Shown here: piece after piece, positions 1 through 6,275 of the stretch
Position numbering within the stretch: position 1 is the first letter of the stretch
How the letters are laid out: each line of letters starts with the position of its first letter
Assembly (NCBI RefSeq): GCF_900538805.1
Contig: NZ_UPZP01000101.1
Coordinates: 1 to 7,573 of the forward strand
Direction of reading: 5' to 3'
Source: an uncultured Dialister sp.
GTDB taxonomy: Bacteria > Bacillota > Negativicutes > Veillonellales > Dialisteraceae
Length of the DNA: 7,573 nucleotides
The notes under the pieces: generated by a model
Databases searched by the model: none
What the model was told of the DNA's origin: nothing
What the model saw: the letters and a program-made list of their open reading frames with translations, nothing else
Position numbers and translations under genes: made by a program

Positions 1-107
1 GCGACGCGAATAGCGAGCTATTTAAGGAGCCTCATGACGAAGCAGTGCATAAAAATTCTTATAAAAGCAAACTCTATAAATTAATCAGTGCTTCCCTAAT
101 CCATCTA
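1..107. other. Left-edge non-coding stretch, possible insertion-sequence end
   Basis: No complete gene is visible here and no clear terminator follows tonB. On the plus strand one frame is open from base 1 to a TAA at 82-84, giving 27 codons of a possible truncated protein C-terminus. On the minus strand the sequence at 79-98 begins GGGAAGCACTGATTAATTTA, which resembles the style of terminal inverted repeats of IS5-like elements. A coding end running into a terminal repeat is typical of an insertion sequence. The partner repeat and the body of the element lie outside the window, so this is a weak inference. A small palindrome, AATAGC-GA-GCTATT, lies at 9-22. Confidence 0.2.
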
Positions 108-917
108 TCAGTTCAAATTAAAGGTAATAGGTACTCTGGAATTGGCCGTCACCGGTGTGCCGTTCTGCTTGGCCGGCACGAAGCGCCAGCTGTAAACCGC
201 CGATACGGCGGCGCTGTCCAGGGTGCTGTTTCCGGAGGAGCTTTCCACCCAGGCGCTGGAGACGGAGCCGTCGGTGGAGACTGTCATGCCTACCACGGTG
301 GTGCCGGAGATACCGGCCCTTCTGGCTGATTCGGGGTAGGATGGCGCCGGAGCGCTCAGTATCTGGATGCCCGTGGTTTCTCCGCCGCCGCTGCCTTCGC
401 CGCTTCCGCTGCCATAGCCGTCGCCGTTTCCATCACCGGTGCCTCCGCCGCTTCCACTGCCGCTGCCGGAGCCGGTACCGCTTCCTGTGCCGGTGCCGCT
501 GCCGGTGCCTGTGCCGCCTCCACTGCCTCCGCCGCTTCCTCCATCGGAGGAAGAAGCGGAAGAGCTGCCCTCGGAAGAAGATGGGCTTGGCGCAGCCTTA
601 TCCTGGGACTGTGCGATTTCATGGACGTCGTTAGCCGCCTCTTCATCGGCCTCTGCCGGTACTGCCGGAGGCGGCGCCGTGGGGGTGGCTTTGGCTTCGT
701 GGATTTTTGGAAGCTCCTCGGTTGCGGAGTTTCCTCCACCACCGCCGCCTCCCCCGCCGCCGCCGATGTCGGAGACCAGGTCTACTTCGATGGGCTCCCG
801 GCTGGGCTGGGCCGGAGGAAAGAGGACCAGCAGGCCTGCCACCGCGCCAAGGATGATGCCGTGGCAGATGAAGGATAATCCAAAGGCAGAGGACCATCGG
901 TACTTGAAAGTACGCAT
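108..917 (-). CDS. tonB: TonB energy-transducing protein with poly-Gly and Gly/Ser-rich linker
   Basis: TonB spans the periplasm and passes proton-motive energy from ExbB-ExbD to outer-membrane receptors. The 269-aa product has a short basic N-terminus, one membrane anchor at about residues 11-33, a run of eleven glycines at 52-62, a Pro/Ala/Glu stretch at about 70-110, a Ser then Gly/Ser/Thr linker at about 111-180, and a C-terminal TonB domain at about 185-269. Within that domain are the typical PSYPESARRAGISG segment (192-205), the TDGSV turn and a late SWRFVPA motif. The usual Pro-Lys/Glu-Pro spacer is largely replaced by glycine and serine. The glycine run uses four different codons, so it is not a simple slipped DNA repeat. 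The gene starts 12 nt after exbD with an AGAGGTGG ribosome site and is last in the exbB-exbD-tonB operon. The family call is secure; the receptor partner is inferred. Confidence 0.92.
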   Translation of the reverse strand: MRTFKYRWSSAFGLSFICHGIILGAVAGLLVLFPPAQPSREPIEVDLVSDIGGGGGGGGGGGNSATEELPKIHEAKATPTAPPPAVPAEADEEAANDVHEIAQSQDKAAPSPSSSEGSSSASSSDGGSGGGSGGGTGTGSGTGTGSGTGSGSGSGSGGGTGDGNGDGYGSGSGEGSGGGETTGIQILSAPAPSYPESARRAGISGTTVVGMTVSTDGSVSSAWVESSSGNSTLDSAAVSAVYSWRFVPAKQNGTPVTANSRVPITFNLN

Positions 918-929
918 GGGACCACCTCT

Positions 930-1349
930 TTACTGGTTCTGACCGGTCTTGGACTCTGTAGCAATGCCCACCTTGCTGATACCTACAGATTTCAACTGGT
1001 CAAGTACAAATACAAAATCTCCATGTTCCGATTTCGAATCCGCCCGAAGTACCACGGCCAGGTTCGGATTACGGTTCTTTTCGATTTCCATGCGGCGGTG
1101 AAAATCGTCCTTGGAAATCTTTTCCTTTTCCACATAAATGGTGCCGTCGGAGGTAATGCTGATGGGAAGAGTCTCTTCCACATTCACCTTGGCCGTGGCG
1201 GTCTGGGGCAGGTTCAGGTTGATGGATTTCTGCACCACCATGGACAGCATGCTCATCATGAAGAAGACAAGGAGGAAGAAAATGATATCGATCATCGGGA
1301 TAATCATAATCTTCGGCTTCTTCTCCACATTCATCGATTCCAGTTTCAT
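930..1349 (-). CDS. exbD: ExbD/TolR biopolymer transport protein
   Basis: This is the peptidoglycan-side partner of the ExbB proton channel. It carries the membrane aspartate that takes part in proton movement. The 139-aa product has a short cytoplasmic N-terminus, one transmembrane helix at about residues 14-37 with the key Asp21 in PMIDIIFFLLVFFM, the family NLPQT motif at 46-50, and a periplasmic domain containing ISITSDGTIYV (63-73) and VLRAD (100-104). The length is normal for ExbD. The ATG overlaps the exbB stop by one base (TAATG), which points to translational coupling, and an AGAGG ribosome site lies inside the last codons of exbB. TolR is the main alternative, but adjacent tonB and the absence of tolA, tolB or pal favour ExbD. 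Confidence 0.92.
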   Translation of the reverse strand: MKLESMNVEKKPKIMIIPMIDIIFFLLVFFMMSMLSMVVQKSINLNLPQTATAKVNVEETLPISITSDGTIYVEKEKISKDDFHRRMEIEKNRNPNLAVVLRADSKSEHGDFVFVLDQLKSVGISKVGIATESKTGQNQ

Positions 1350-1954
1350 TACTCTTTCGCCTCTACGATTGCCAAATACAGGGTCCCCAGCTTCTCCATC
1401 TGGGAAACGAAATTGCTCACCTGCTGGGACAGATAGGTATAGGCAATGAGGGCAATGATAGCCACGAAGAGGCCCGTAGCCGTGCAGACCAGAGCCTCCG
1501 CCACACCGCCGGTCACCGCAAAGGGCTGGCCATTGGAAACGGAGAGTACATTAAAGGAACCAATCATGCCGATAACCGTACCAAGAAGCCCCATGAGCGG
1601 CGACAGGGTGACGATGACATCCAGGTAATTCAGGTAATTCTTTAAAAGCCCGGCAGCATGGGAAGCAGCCCCTTCGATGAGCGACGTCTGGTCCACCTTG
1701 AGGTTCATATGCTCCACCCCTGCCAGCACTACAGAAGCCGGAATCCCGCTGTCCTTTGCAAGGACCGCCTTCAGCCCCTCATAATCCCGCCGCTCCAGAT
1801 ACTCCGGAATCACCTGGGAAAGCTGCTGCACATCGGACCGGCTGGCCCGGTAGAAACGGAACCGCTCGATAAAAATAGCGACCACAATCAAAGAACAAAG
1901 AATCAGCGGATACATCATAAAACCGCCGGCACGGAACAAATGCAGAAAATCCAT
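1349..1954 (-). CDS. exbB: ExbB, MotA/TolQ/ExbB-family proton channel
   Basis: This inner-membrane channel subunit converts proton flow into movement of TonB. The 201-aa product has three predicted membrane segments at about residues 11-30, 112-137 and 150-174. The conserved family core lies in SPLMGLLGTVIGMI (118-131) and in the third helix, GGVAEALVCTATGLFVAI (149-166). A cytoplasmic region at about 31-110 separates the first two helices, as in ExbB and TolQ. The start is chosen for the strong AGGAGG ribosome site at 1961-1966, seven bases upstream of the ATG. It is first in the exbB-exbD-tonB operon, downstream of a clear promoter with a Fur-like site. The family is secure; ExbB rather than TolQ follows from the neighbouring tonB. 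Confidence 0.93.
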   Translation of the reverse strand: MDFLHLFRAGGFMMYPLILCSLIVVAIFIERFRFYRASRSDVQQLSQVIPEYLERRDYEGLKAVLAKDSGIPASVVLAGVEHMNLKVDQTSLIEGAASHAAGLLKNYLNYLDVIVTLSPLMGLLGTVIGMIGSFNVLSVSNGQPFAVTGGVAEALVCTATGLFVAIIALIAYTYLSQQVSNFVSQMEKLGTLYLAIVEAKE

Positions 1955-2012
1955 TCAATACCTCCTGGAAAATGAAAACTATTAATGGGCTATCCTAAGT
2001 CTCTAACATTCA

Positions 2013-2031
2013 TATCAAGATTATCATTTTA
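2013..2031 (-). promoter_or_regulatory. Candidate Fur box over the exbB -10 element
   Basis: Aligned on the plus strand with the classic 19-bp Fur consensus GATAATGATAATCATTATC, this stretch matches at 13 of 19 positions by hand count; the best part is GATTATCATT (2019-2028). It covers the -10 hexamer, where bound Fur-Fe(II) would block RNA polymerase. Iron repression of TonB systems is well established in other bacteria. The local AT-richness lowers the certainty of the match. Confidence 0.45.
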
Positions 2032-2046
2032 ATGGTGGTTAGTCAA
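2018..2046 (-). promoter_or_regulatory. Sigma-70-type promoter of exbB-exbD-tonB
   Basis: Read on the minus strand, a -35 hexamer TTGACT (2041-2046) is followed after exactly 17 bp by a -10 hexamer TAATCT (2018-2023). Transcription would begin near 2011, leaving a leader of about 55 bases before the exbB ATG. It sits in an AT-rich stretch between the palindrome region and exbB, the only sensible place for the operon promoter. Confidence 0.7.
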
Positions 2047-2148
2047 ATAATATTTCGCTAATCTTTCGCTCATGTTTCTGTCAGAGGGGAAGGTGGCCAG
2101 CCCCTGCGGGGCTGGAGGTTATGGCCGCCTAACGGCGGCGGGTTGTGT

Positions 2149-2561
2149 TCGCTTCGCTCAGGGGGCGACAGCCCTTCGGGCTGAGGGTTGTGGTAGGCGC
2201 CTTTAAAAATAAAGGGCGCCATGATGATAAAACCAAACAACCGCGCCCTTGGCGCGATGAGAAAACAAGCCGACCGGGCTTCGCCCGTTGGAAATGCACC
2301 CCTATCGGTGGCTGGTGCCACCACTTCCCCCGGAGGGGGAAGTTTGCTCTCCGCTCAGCTTTTAAACTCAAAAGCAACTCAAGGCATAGCGCCGCTAAAA
2401 CCTCCCCCTCCGGGGGAGGTGCCATAGGCAGAAGGGGTGCATTTCCCACGCGCCGAAGGCGCGGTTGGCATGTTTTCCCTCGCCCGAAGGGCGGTTGTGA
2501 AAGTTTTCTACAAACTGGCGGCGGAGCCGCCCACCACGGCCTTTTCCCCTGAGCGAAGCGA
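2149..2561. repeat. Perfect 16-bp inverted repeat pair flanking the central palindromes
   Basis: TCGCTTCGCTCAGGGG at 2149-2164 reappears as its exact reverse complement at 2546-2561. The two copies flank the long inverted repeat at 2286-2450. The right copy runs directly into a third copy of the ATGCACCCCT head sequence (2561-2573), itself a perfect 13-bp inverse of 2430-2442. This shows duplication and inversion of blocks inside the array. Confidence 0.7.
2286..2450. repeat. Long imperfect inverted repeat (~165 bp)
   Basis: The arms at 2286-2303 and 2433-2450 are inverted copies matching at 17 of 18 bases, with a perfect core GAAATGCACCCCT (2291-2303, inverse at 2433-2445). Inside each arm sits a matching 9-bp hairpin with a 5-C/5-G stem (2323-2343 and 2400-2420). 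A GCTTTT/AAAAGC hairpin (2358-2375) marks the centre. The layout is that of a folded-back pair of repeat units and would form a large cruciform or a branched RNA. Confidence 0.7.
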
Positions 2562-2927
2562 TGCACCCCTTCTATACAACCCTTGGCACCGAGGGCCGAA
2601 GGCCCGATGGATGCCATACGCCCCTCTGCGCCGAAGGCGCAGGCCCCTACAGGGATACTGCCGCCCCGCCGACTAGTATTTATCGACATTGACATCACTT
2701 ACTATTCTTACCGAGATCCTTCGCTTTGTGGAGACCCTGCAGAGGGTCTCCAAGTCAGCCGAAGTTGGCCCTGCGTAGAGCAGCAATGGAGCAACATTGT
2801 TATTCTTAACCTCGTACACCCTTTTGCCACTTCGTGGCACTTCCCCTCAAGGGGAAACGAGAAATTTAGAGGGACCTTCCGATTGTCGGCTGACCGACCC
2901 CGGATGACGGTGGGAGGCGGGGCTATT

Positions 2928-2959
2928 CGATCCCGACCACGGTCCCGATCCCGACCACG
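2928..2959. repeat. Short tandem direct repeat, 18-bp period
   Basis: CGATCCCGACCACG occurs twice, at 2928-2941 and 2946-2959, giving an 18-bp period over two units. It abuts the hairpin at 2957-2971 just beyond the stop codon of the CGGC-domain gene. It may be a slippage product or the remains of a repeat array. Confidence 0.6.
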
Positions 2960-2972
2960 CCCTCCGGGCGTA

Positions 2973-3326
2973 TCAAAACACCGAATGTGTCCCCCGCACC
3001 ACGGAAATCCCATGGTCTTCAAATATCCGGCACACCGCCATAATTTCCGGGCACAGTTCCTTTTCCTTCGCATCATGGCAGCAGCAGATGCCCAGGTGGA
3101 CCACGTCGGGGCGGCGGTCCAGGATGTATTGGATTTTTTCATCCAGTCCCTTGTCCTCCCCGGGGAAGTGGCCGCAGCCGCTGCATTTCATAAAGGCCAG
3201 GACTTTCACCTCTTCTCCCTTGTAGGGCGCAAAGGCCTTGGTCCGGCTGTTCAGGGCGGAAAAGCAGCCTCCGCCGGTACACACATTTTCTGCCTTGGGA
3301 CAGGTCAGCATGACGATACGTTTCAT
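2973..3326 (-). CDS. CGGC-domain protein, small Cys-rich putative metal-binding protein
   Basis: The 117-aa product has no signal peptide and should be cytoplasmic. It fits the CGGC-domain family, thought to bind metal, whose biochemical role is not established. It has ten cysteines: Cys9, 16 and 21 near the N-terminus, a CSGC motif at 48-51 at the family's CGGC position, a Cys81-Cys82-Cys83-His84 cluster in HLGICCCHD, and Cys92 and Cys99. The start is set at MKRIVMLTC because an AAAGGAG ribosome site (3333-3339) lies just upstream of it; a longer frame would begin inside the ATPase gene. It follows the ATPase by 14 nt and is last in the ABC operon. Handling or reduction of the imported metal is a possible role, by inference only. 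A 6-bp hairpin follows the stop but lacks a U-run. Confidence 0.8.
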   Translation of the reverse strand: MKRIVMLTCPKAENVCTGGGCFSALNSRTKAFAPYKGEEVKVLAFMKCSGCGHFPGEDKGLDEKIQYILDRRPDVVHLGICCCHDAKEKELCPEIMAVCRIFEDHGISVVRGTHSVF

Positions 3327-3340
3327 AGGTTTCTCCTTTC

Positions 3341-4144
3341 TTATACACCCAGTTCTTTTTTGTCCTCCTCTGCCATGCTCCAGTGTTTGGGGATATAGAC
3401 GATATTCATCCATCCGCCGTCGAAATGCTGGATGCGGCAGTCCACGTCATAGAGGTCTTTGATGAAATCCGGGGTCAGAAGTTCCTTCGGCGTGCCTATG
3501 CCCACCACCTCCCCTTTGCGGATGGCAATGAGGCGGTCGCAGTACATGCAGGCGATATTCAGGTCGTGGATCGCCGCAATGACCGTATGGTTCAAAGACT
3601 TCACGATATCCATGATTTCCAGCTGGTACTTGATATCCAGATGGTTGGTGGGCTCATCCAGCACCAGGCATTCGCTGCCCTGTGTGAGGGCCCGGGCCAG
3701 AATGACACGCTGCTGCTCGCCGCCGGAGAGGGTGGAAAAATTTCTTTTTTCAAAGCCCTTAAGCCCCACCACTTCCAGTGCGTCATGGGCCAGACGGTAA
3801 TCTTCCTCATTATCCCGCTCCATCATCTTCTTGTGGGGAGAGCGGCCCATGAGCACCACGTCCAGCACGGAGAAATCGAAATTGTAGTAATTGTGCTGCG
3901 CCACCACCGCCAGCATTAAGGCAGACTGGCGGTAGGACAGCTCATCCAGCGGCCGGCCGTTGAAAAGGATCCGTCCGCCGGAAGGCTTCTGCACCCGATA
4001 CACGCATTTCAAAAAGGTACTCTTCCCACTGCCGTTGGGACCGATGATTCCAAGAAACTCCTTCGGCTTCAAATGCAGGTCGATGCCCTTCAGTATTTCC
4101 TTCTTTCCAATGAAATACTTCACCGCTTCTGCCAGAATCTCCAT
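3341..4144 (-). CDS. FecE/BtuD-type ABC transporter ATP-binding protein
   Basis: This is the cytoplasmic ATPase that powers uptake of a metal complex through the adjacent FecCD-type permease. The 267-aa product has every expected element: Walker A GPNGSGKST (35-43), Q-loop Gln83, signature LSGGEQQR (139-146), Walker B CLVLDE (159-164) followed by PTNHLD, and switch His193 in IHDLN. Overall it matches the siderophore/heme/cobalamin importer subclass; the C-terminal ~30 residues, from about 237, are a variable tail. The start overlaps the permease stop by one base (TAATG), which indicates coupled translation. The substrate cannot be read from this subunit. The ATPase call is certain; iron-complex import is likely from the neighbouring TonB system. 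Confidence 0.93.
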   Translation of the reverse strand: MEILAEAVKYFIGKKEILKGIDLHLKPKEFLGIIGPNGSGKSTFLKCVYRVQKPSGGRILFNGRPLDELSYRQSALMLAVVAQHNYYNFDFSVLDVVLMGRSPHKKMMERDNEEDYRLAHDALEVVGLKGFEKRNFSTLSGGEQQRVILARALTQGSECLVLDEPTNHLDIKYQLEIMDIVKSLNHTVIAAIHDLNIACMYCDRLIAIRKGEVVGIGTPKELLTPDFIKDLYDVDCRIQHFDGGWMNIVYIPKHWSMAEEDKKELGV

Positions 4145-5202
4145 TATTCACCACCTCCAAAGCCATAGCTCCTGCTGATCATGAGATAAATAAAGCAGGG
4201 AGCGCCGATGAGGGAAATGAGAAGTCCTATGGGGAGCTCCGTGTGGGGAATGATAATCCGGCACAGGCCGTCGCAGAGGACAAGGAAAATGGCGCCCACC
4301 AGGGCGGACACCGGCACCAGCCGCTTATGGTCCGGCCCCACCACCATGCGGATGACATGGGGAATGATAAGGCCCACAAAGCCGATAACCCCCGCCGAAT
4401 ACACCGCAAATCCCACAATGAGGGAACTCACCAGCAGATAGGCCTGCCGGTACACATGAAGGTCCGTGCCCATGGTAATGGCCGCCTCATCGCCCAGAAG
4501 CATGAGATTCAGCACCCGGCTCTGGGTCCAGAAAAAAAGCACCGACAGGATGACGATAGGTGCGATTACCGCCAGCTCATTCCACCGCGCCCCGGCCAGA
4601 CTGCCCATGAGCCAGTACGTAATGGTCTGGATGCCGTCCTTGTCATTGGCAAAGTACACGATGAAACTGGAAAAAGCGGAGCACACCGCCGACAGCGCCA
4701 TGCCTGCCAGAAGCAGCTTCACCGACGACGACCGGCCGCCCAGATTGGAAATAAAGAGCACCGCCACGGAAATGGCCATGGCACCGATAAAGGCGGCTAT
4801 ACCTACGAAATTGGGCCCCAGAAAAGCGCCTACCCCAAGAAGGATGGCCGCCGTGGCGCCAAGGGAGGCGCCGGAGGAAATCCCAAGGATATAAGGGTCC
4901 GCCAGGGGGTTCTTCACAATAGCCTGCATCACCACGCCGCACACCGAAAGTCCTGCCCCCACCAGAGCCGCCAGCACCAGCCGCGGAAGCCGGAGGAGCC
5001 AGACGATATCATGCACCGTCCCCTGCCCCGGCGCCTCAATGGGAAGCCCTCCGGTCAGCTGCCCCGCCACCGCGTCATAAATCACCGGCAGCGGCAGCTT
5101 CACCGTGCCGATAGACAGCGCCCAGAACAGGGCCGCCCCCAGAAGGCATACCAGAATAAGAAGAAAAAATCCGAATCCCAGATTTGCTGCCATTCGTCTC
5201 AT
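4144..5202 (-). CDS. FecCD/BtuC-family ABC transporter permease
   Basis: This inner-membrane channel subunit for iron-siderophore, heme or cobalamin-type substrates is expected to work as a homodimer. The 352-aa product is very hydrophobic, with about ten membrane helices, the normal number and length for the family. Diagnostic segments are RLPRLVLAALVGAGL (71-85), KNPLADPYILGISSGA (97-112), the GDEAAITMGTD stretch (237-247), and GVIGFVGLIIPHVIRMVVG (271-289), the region that contacts the ATPase. ELPIGLLISLIGAPCFI (322-338) closes the protein. The start has a CAGGAG ribosome site (5208-5213); a second ATG three codons in is possible. It lies 45 nt after the binding-protein gene and shares a TAATG junction with the ATPase gene. 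Only one permease gene is present, consistent with a homodimer. Confidence 0.93.
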   Translation of the reverse strand: MRRMAANLGFGFFLLILVCLLGAALFWALSIGTVKLPLPVIYDAVAGQLTGGLPIEAPGQGTVHDIVWLLRLPRLVLAALVGAGLSVCGVVMQAIVKNPLADPYILGISSGASLGATAAILLGVGAFLGPNFVGIAAFIGAMAISVAVLFISNLGGRSSSVKLLLAGMALSAVCSAFSSFIVYFANDKDGIQTITYWLMGSLAGARWNELAVIAPIVILSVLFFWTQSRVLNLMLLGDEAAITMGTDLHVYRQAYLLVSSLIVGFAVYSAGVIGFVGLIIPHVIRMVVGPDHKRLVPVSALVGAIFLVLCDGLCRIIIPHTELPIGLLISLIGAPCFIYLMISRSYGFGGGE

Positions 5203-5247
5203 ATAAACTCCTGATATATATGAATAAATAAAGGAAAATACATGTCC

Positions 5248-6270
5248 CTACCAGTCCTCTCCATACAAACCTTTCCCCACCAGCTCAATGCCGTCGGACA
5301 TCCTCACTCCAGCACTGTAAACCGCATACAGCGGAAGCACGTGGATATTTCGATTTCTGATGCAGTCCACATTCTGCAGGGCCTCATCCTCATAGAAATA
5401 GGACAGCACCTCATCGGTCCTCTCATAATCAGACTCTATCACCACCAGGAAAAGGGCATCGGGATTCAGATCTATCAGCTCCTCCCGGCTTATGTCCCGG
5501 GAAGAAGGCTGCAGAAGCTCGCCGCCCATGGCCTTCAGGATATTCCCCGCCAGCGTCTTCTCTCCATACACCGTAAGAGACTTCCCCTGCCGCTCCAGAA
5601 TCAGCGCCCGGGGATGGCGCCCCGTCTTCCGGGCCGTTTCCTCCGCCCGTCCGATTTCATCCTTCATGTGCTGCACAATTTCCTCCGCCCTCTCAGAACG
5701 GCCGAAAATCCGGCCCATGTTCAGAATGTCCCGGTACTCATTCTCCACCGTCTTCACCGGCTCCTTCGCCGAAGAATCGGCGGAAATATAGGTATGCACA
5801 CCCCGCCCGTGCCAGTAATCCGTATCCCGCAGCACCTTGGGCGAAAACGTGGACGCCCAGCCCACGATGAAATCCGGATTCATCATGGTCACCGTCTCCA
5901 GGTCCAGATTCTCCAGGCTCCTATAGGGAATCTTCTCATAAGCCTCCCGGTACTCCGGCCGCAGATACTTCGCATCCGGAATCCCCATGCCCGCCACAAT
6001 CCGATCCCCCACCCCCAGAGCCAGCAGGGTCTCAATGGAATTCTGCCAAACCGCCACCACCCGCTCCGGCGGCTTCGTAAAAGTCTCCTCCTCCATCTCC
6101 CCCTTCGAATTCAGGGAAGAAAGGGTCACAGGAAATCGTCCCTCCGAAGCAATCTCCGCCGGAGAAGAAGAAGCCCCCTCCTTCACCACCGGTGCGCAGG
6201 CGGAAAAGAGGGAAATCGCCATGACTGCGCTGAGCGCTGCTGCCATATATTTAATGGATATCTTTTTCAT
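5248..6270 (-). CDS. Periplasmic-binding lipoprotein of an iron-complex/cobalamin-type ABC importer
   Basis: This 340-aa protein should capture the substrate outside the inner membrane and hand it to the permease. It has a lipoprotein signal peptide: MKKISIK, a hydrophobic core, then the lipobox LFSAC with Cys25 as the lipidation site. A low-complexity Ser/Ala/Glu linker at about 30-45 follows. The rest matches the class III (BtuF/FecB-like) binding fold: PPERVVAVWQNSIETLLALG (67-86) in the first lobe, NPDFIVGWAS (130-139), a long connecting helix near 185-215, and a second lobe with LIDLNPDALFLVV (267-279). The start is 5 nt after the upstream stop and lacks a good Shine-Dalgarno sequence, so translation may depend on coupling to the repeat-protein gene. 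Ligand residues cannot be assigned, so iron-siderophore, heme and cobalamin remain open. Confidence 0.88.
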   Translation of the reverse strand: MKKISIKYMAAALSAVMAISLFSACAPVVKEGASSSPAEIASEGRFPVTLSSLNSKGEMEEETFTKPPERVVAVWQNSIETLLALGVGDRIVAGMGIPDAKYLRPEYREAYEKIPYRSLENLDLETVTMMNPDFIVGWASTFSPKVLRDTDYWHGRGVHTYISADSSAKEPVKTVENEYRDILNMGRIFGRSERAEEIVQHMKDEIGRAEETARKTGRHPRALILERQGKSLTVYGEKTLAGNILKAMGGELLQPSSRDISREELIDLNPDALFLVVIESDYERTDEVLSYFYEDEALQNVDCIRNRNIHVLPLYAVYSAGVRMSDGIELVGKGLYGEDW

Positions 6271-6275
6271 ACTTT

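Larger units (their letters stand above)
1955..2096. other. Leader and upstream region of exbB
   Basis: This AT-rich stretch holds the exbB ribosome site (1961-1966), a leader of about 55 bases and the promoter with its Fur-like site. Upstream of the -35 hexamer, the sequence to 2080 is AT-rich and could help promoter strength. I see no small gene or riboswitch structure here. Confidence 0.5.
2097..2971. repeat. Mosaic array of about twenty short perfect palindromes
   Basis: This ~875-base gene-free stretch contains many short perfect inverted repeats, most with 5-10 bp stems and 3-4 nt loops. Positions are 2097-2115, 2124-2139, 2169-2183, 2196-2220 (one bulge), 2242-2256, 2275-2287, 2307-2322, 2323-2343, 2358-2375, 2400-2420, 2449-2463, 2481-2493, 2517-2531, 2593-2605, 2626-2642, 2729-2752, 2825-2839, 2841-2856 and 2957-2971. 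Loops are often TTC, GAA, GGA or TCC. Stem sequences differ between hairpins, so this is not a simple tandem repeat. None has the U-run of an intrinsic terminator. The open frames across the region look like artefacts of high GC. It lies between the end of the ABC operon and the exbB promoter. Similar GC palindrome fragments occur between genes in many gut Firmicutes, from memory; the function is unknown. Confidence 0.8.

Noticed and set aside
439..942. Pro-rich plus-strand frame that looks like a proline-repeat protein
   Set aside because: It is the complement of the Gly/Ser-rich tonB linker and has no independent support.
2129..2698. Open frame of 189 codons on the minus strand in the palindrome region
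   Set aside because: Its length comes from GC-rich palindromic DNA; the product is low-complexity Pro/Arg/Gly with no domain, and it lacks a ribosome site. Other frames here are equally open.
2729..2752. 10-bp stem with GCAG loop considered as an intrinsic terminator
   Set aside because: Neither strand has a U-run after the stem, and it lies over 200 bases beyond the last ABC-operon gene.
2097..2971. Palindrome array considered as a CRISPR
   Set aside because: There is no constant direct repeat with regular spacers; the hairpins differ in sequence and spacing, and no cas genes are present.
2583..3398. Open frame of 271 codons on the plus strand
   Set aside because: It runs antisense through the well-supported CGGC gene and the palindrome array, and its protein has no recognisable features.
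3327..3413. Upstream extension of the CGGC gene to an ATG at 3413
   Set aside because: It would begin inside the ATPase gene, add 29 residues absent from the family, and ignore the good ribosome site before MKRIVML.
4243..5214. 323-codon plus-strand frame rich in His, Gln and Arg
   Set aside because: It is the antisense shadow of the FecCD-type permease gene.
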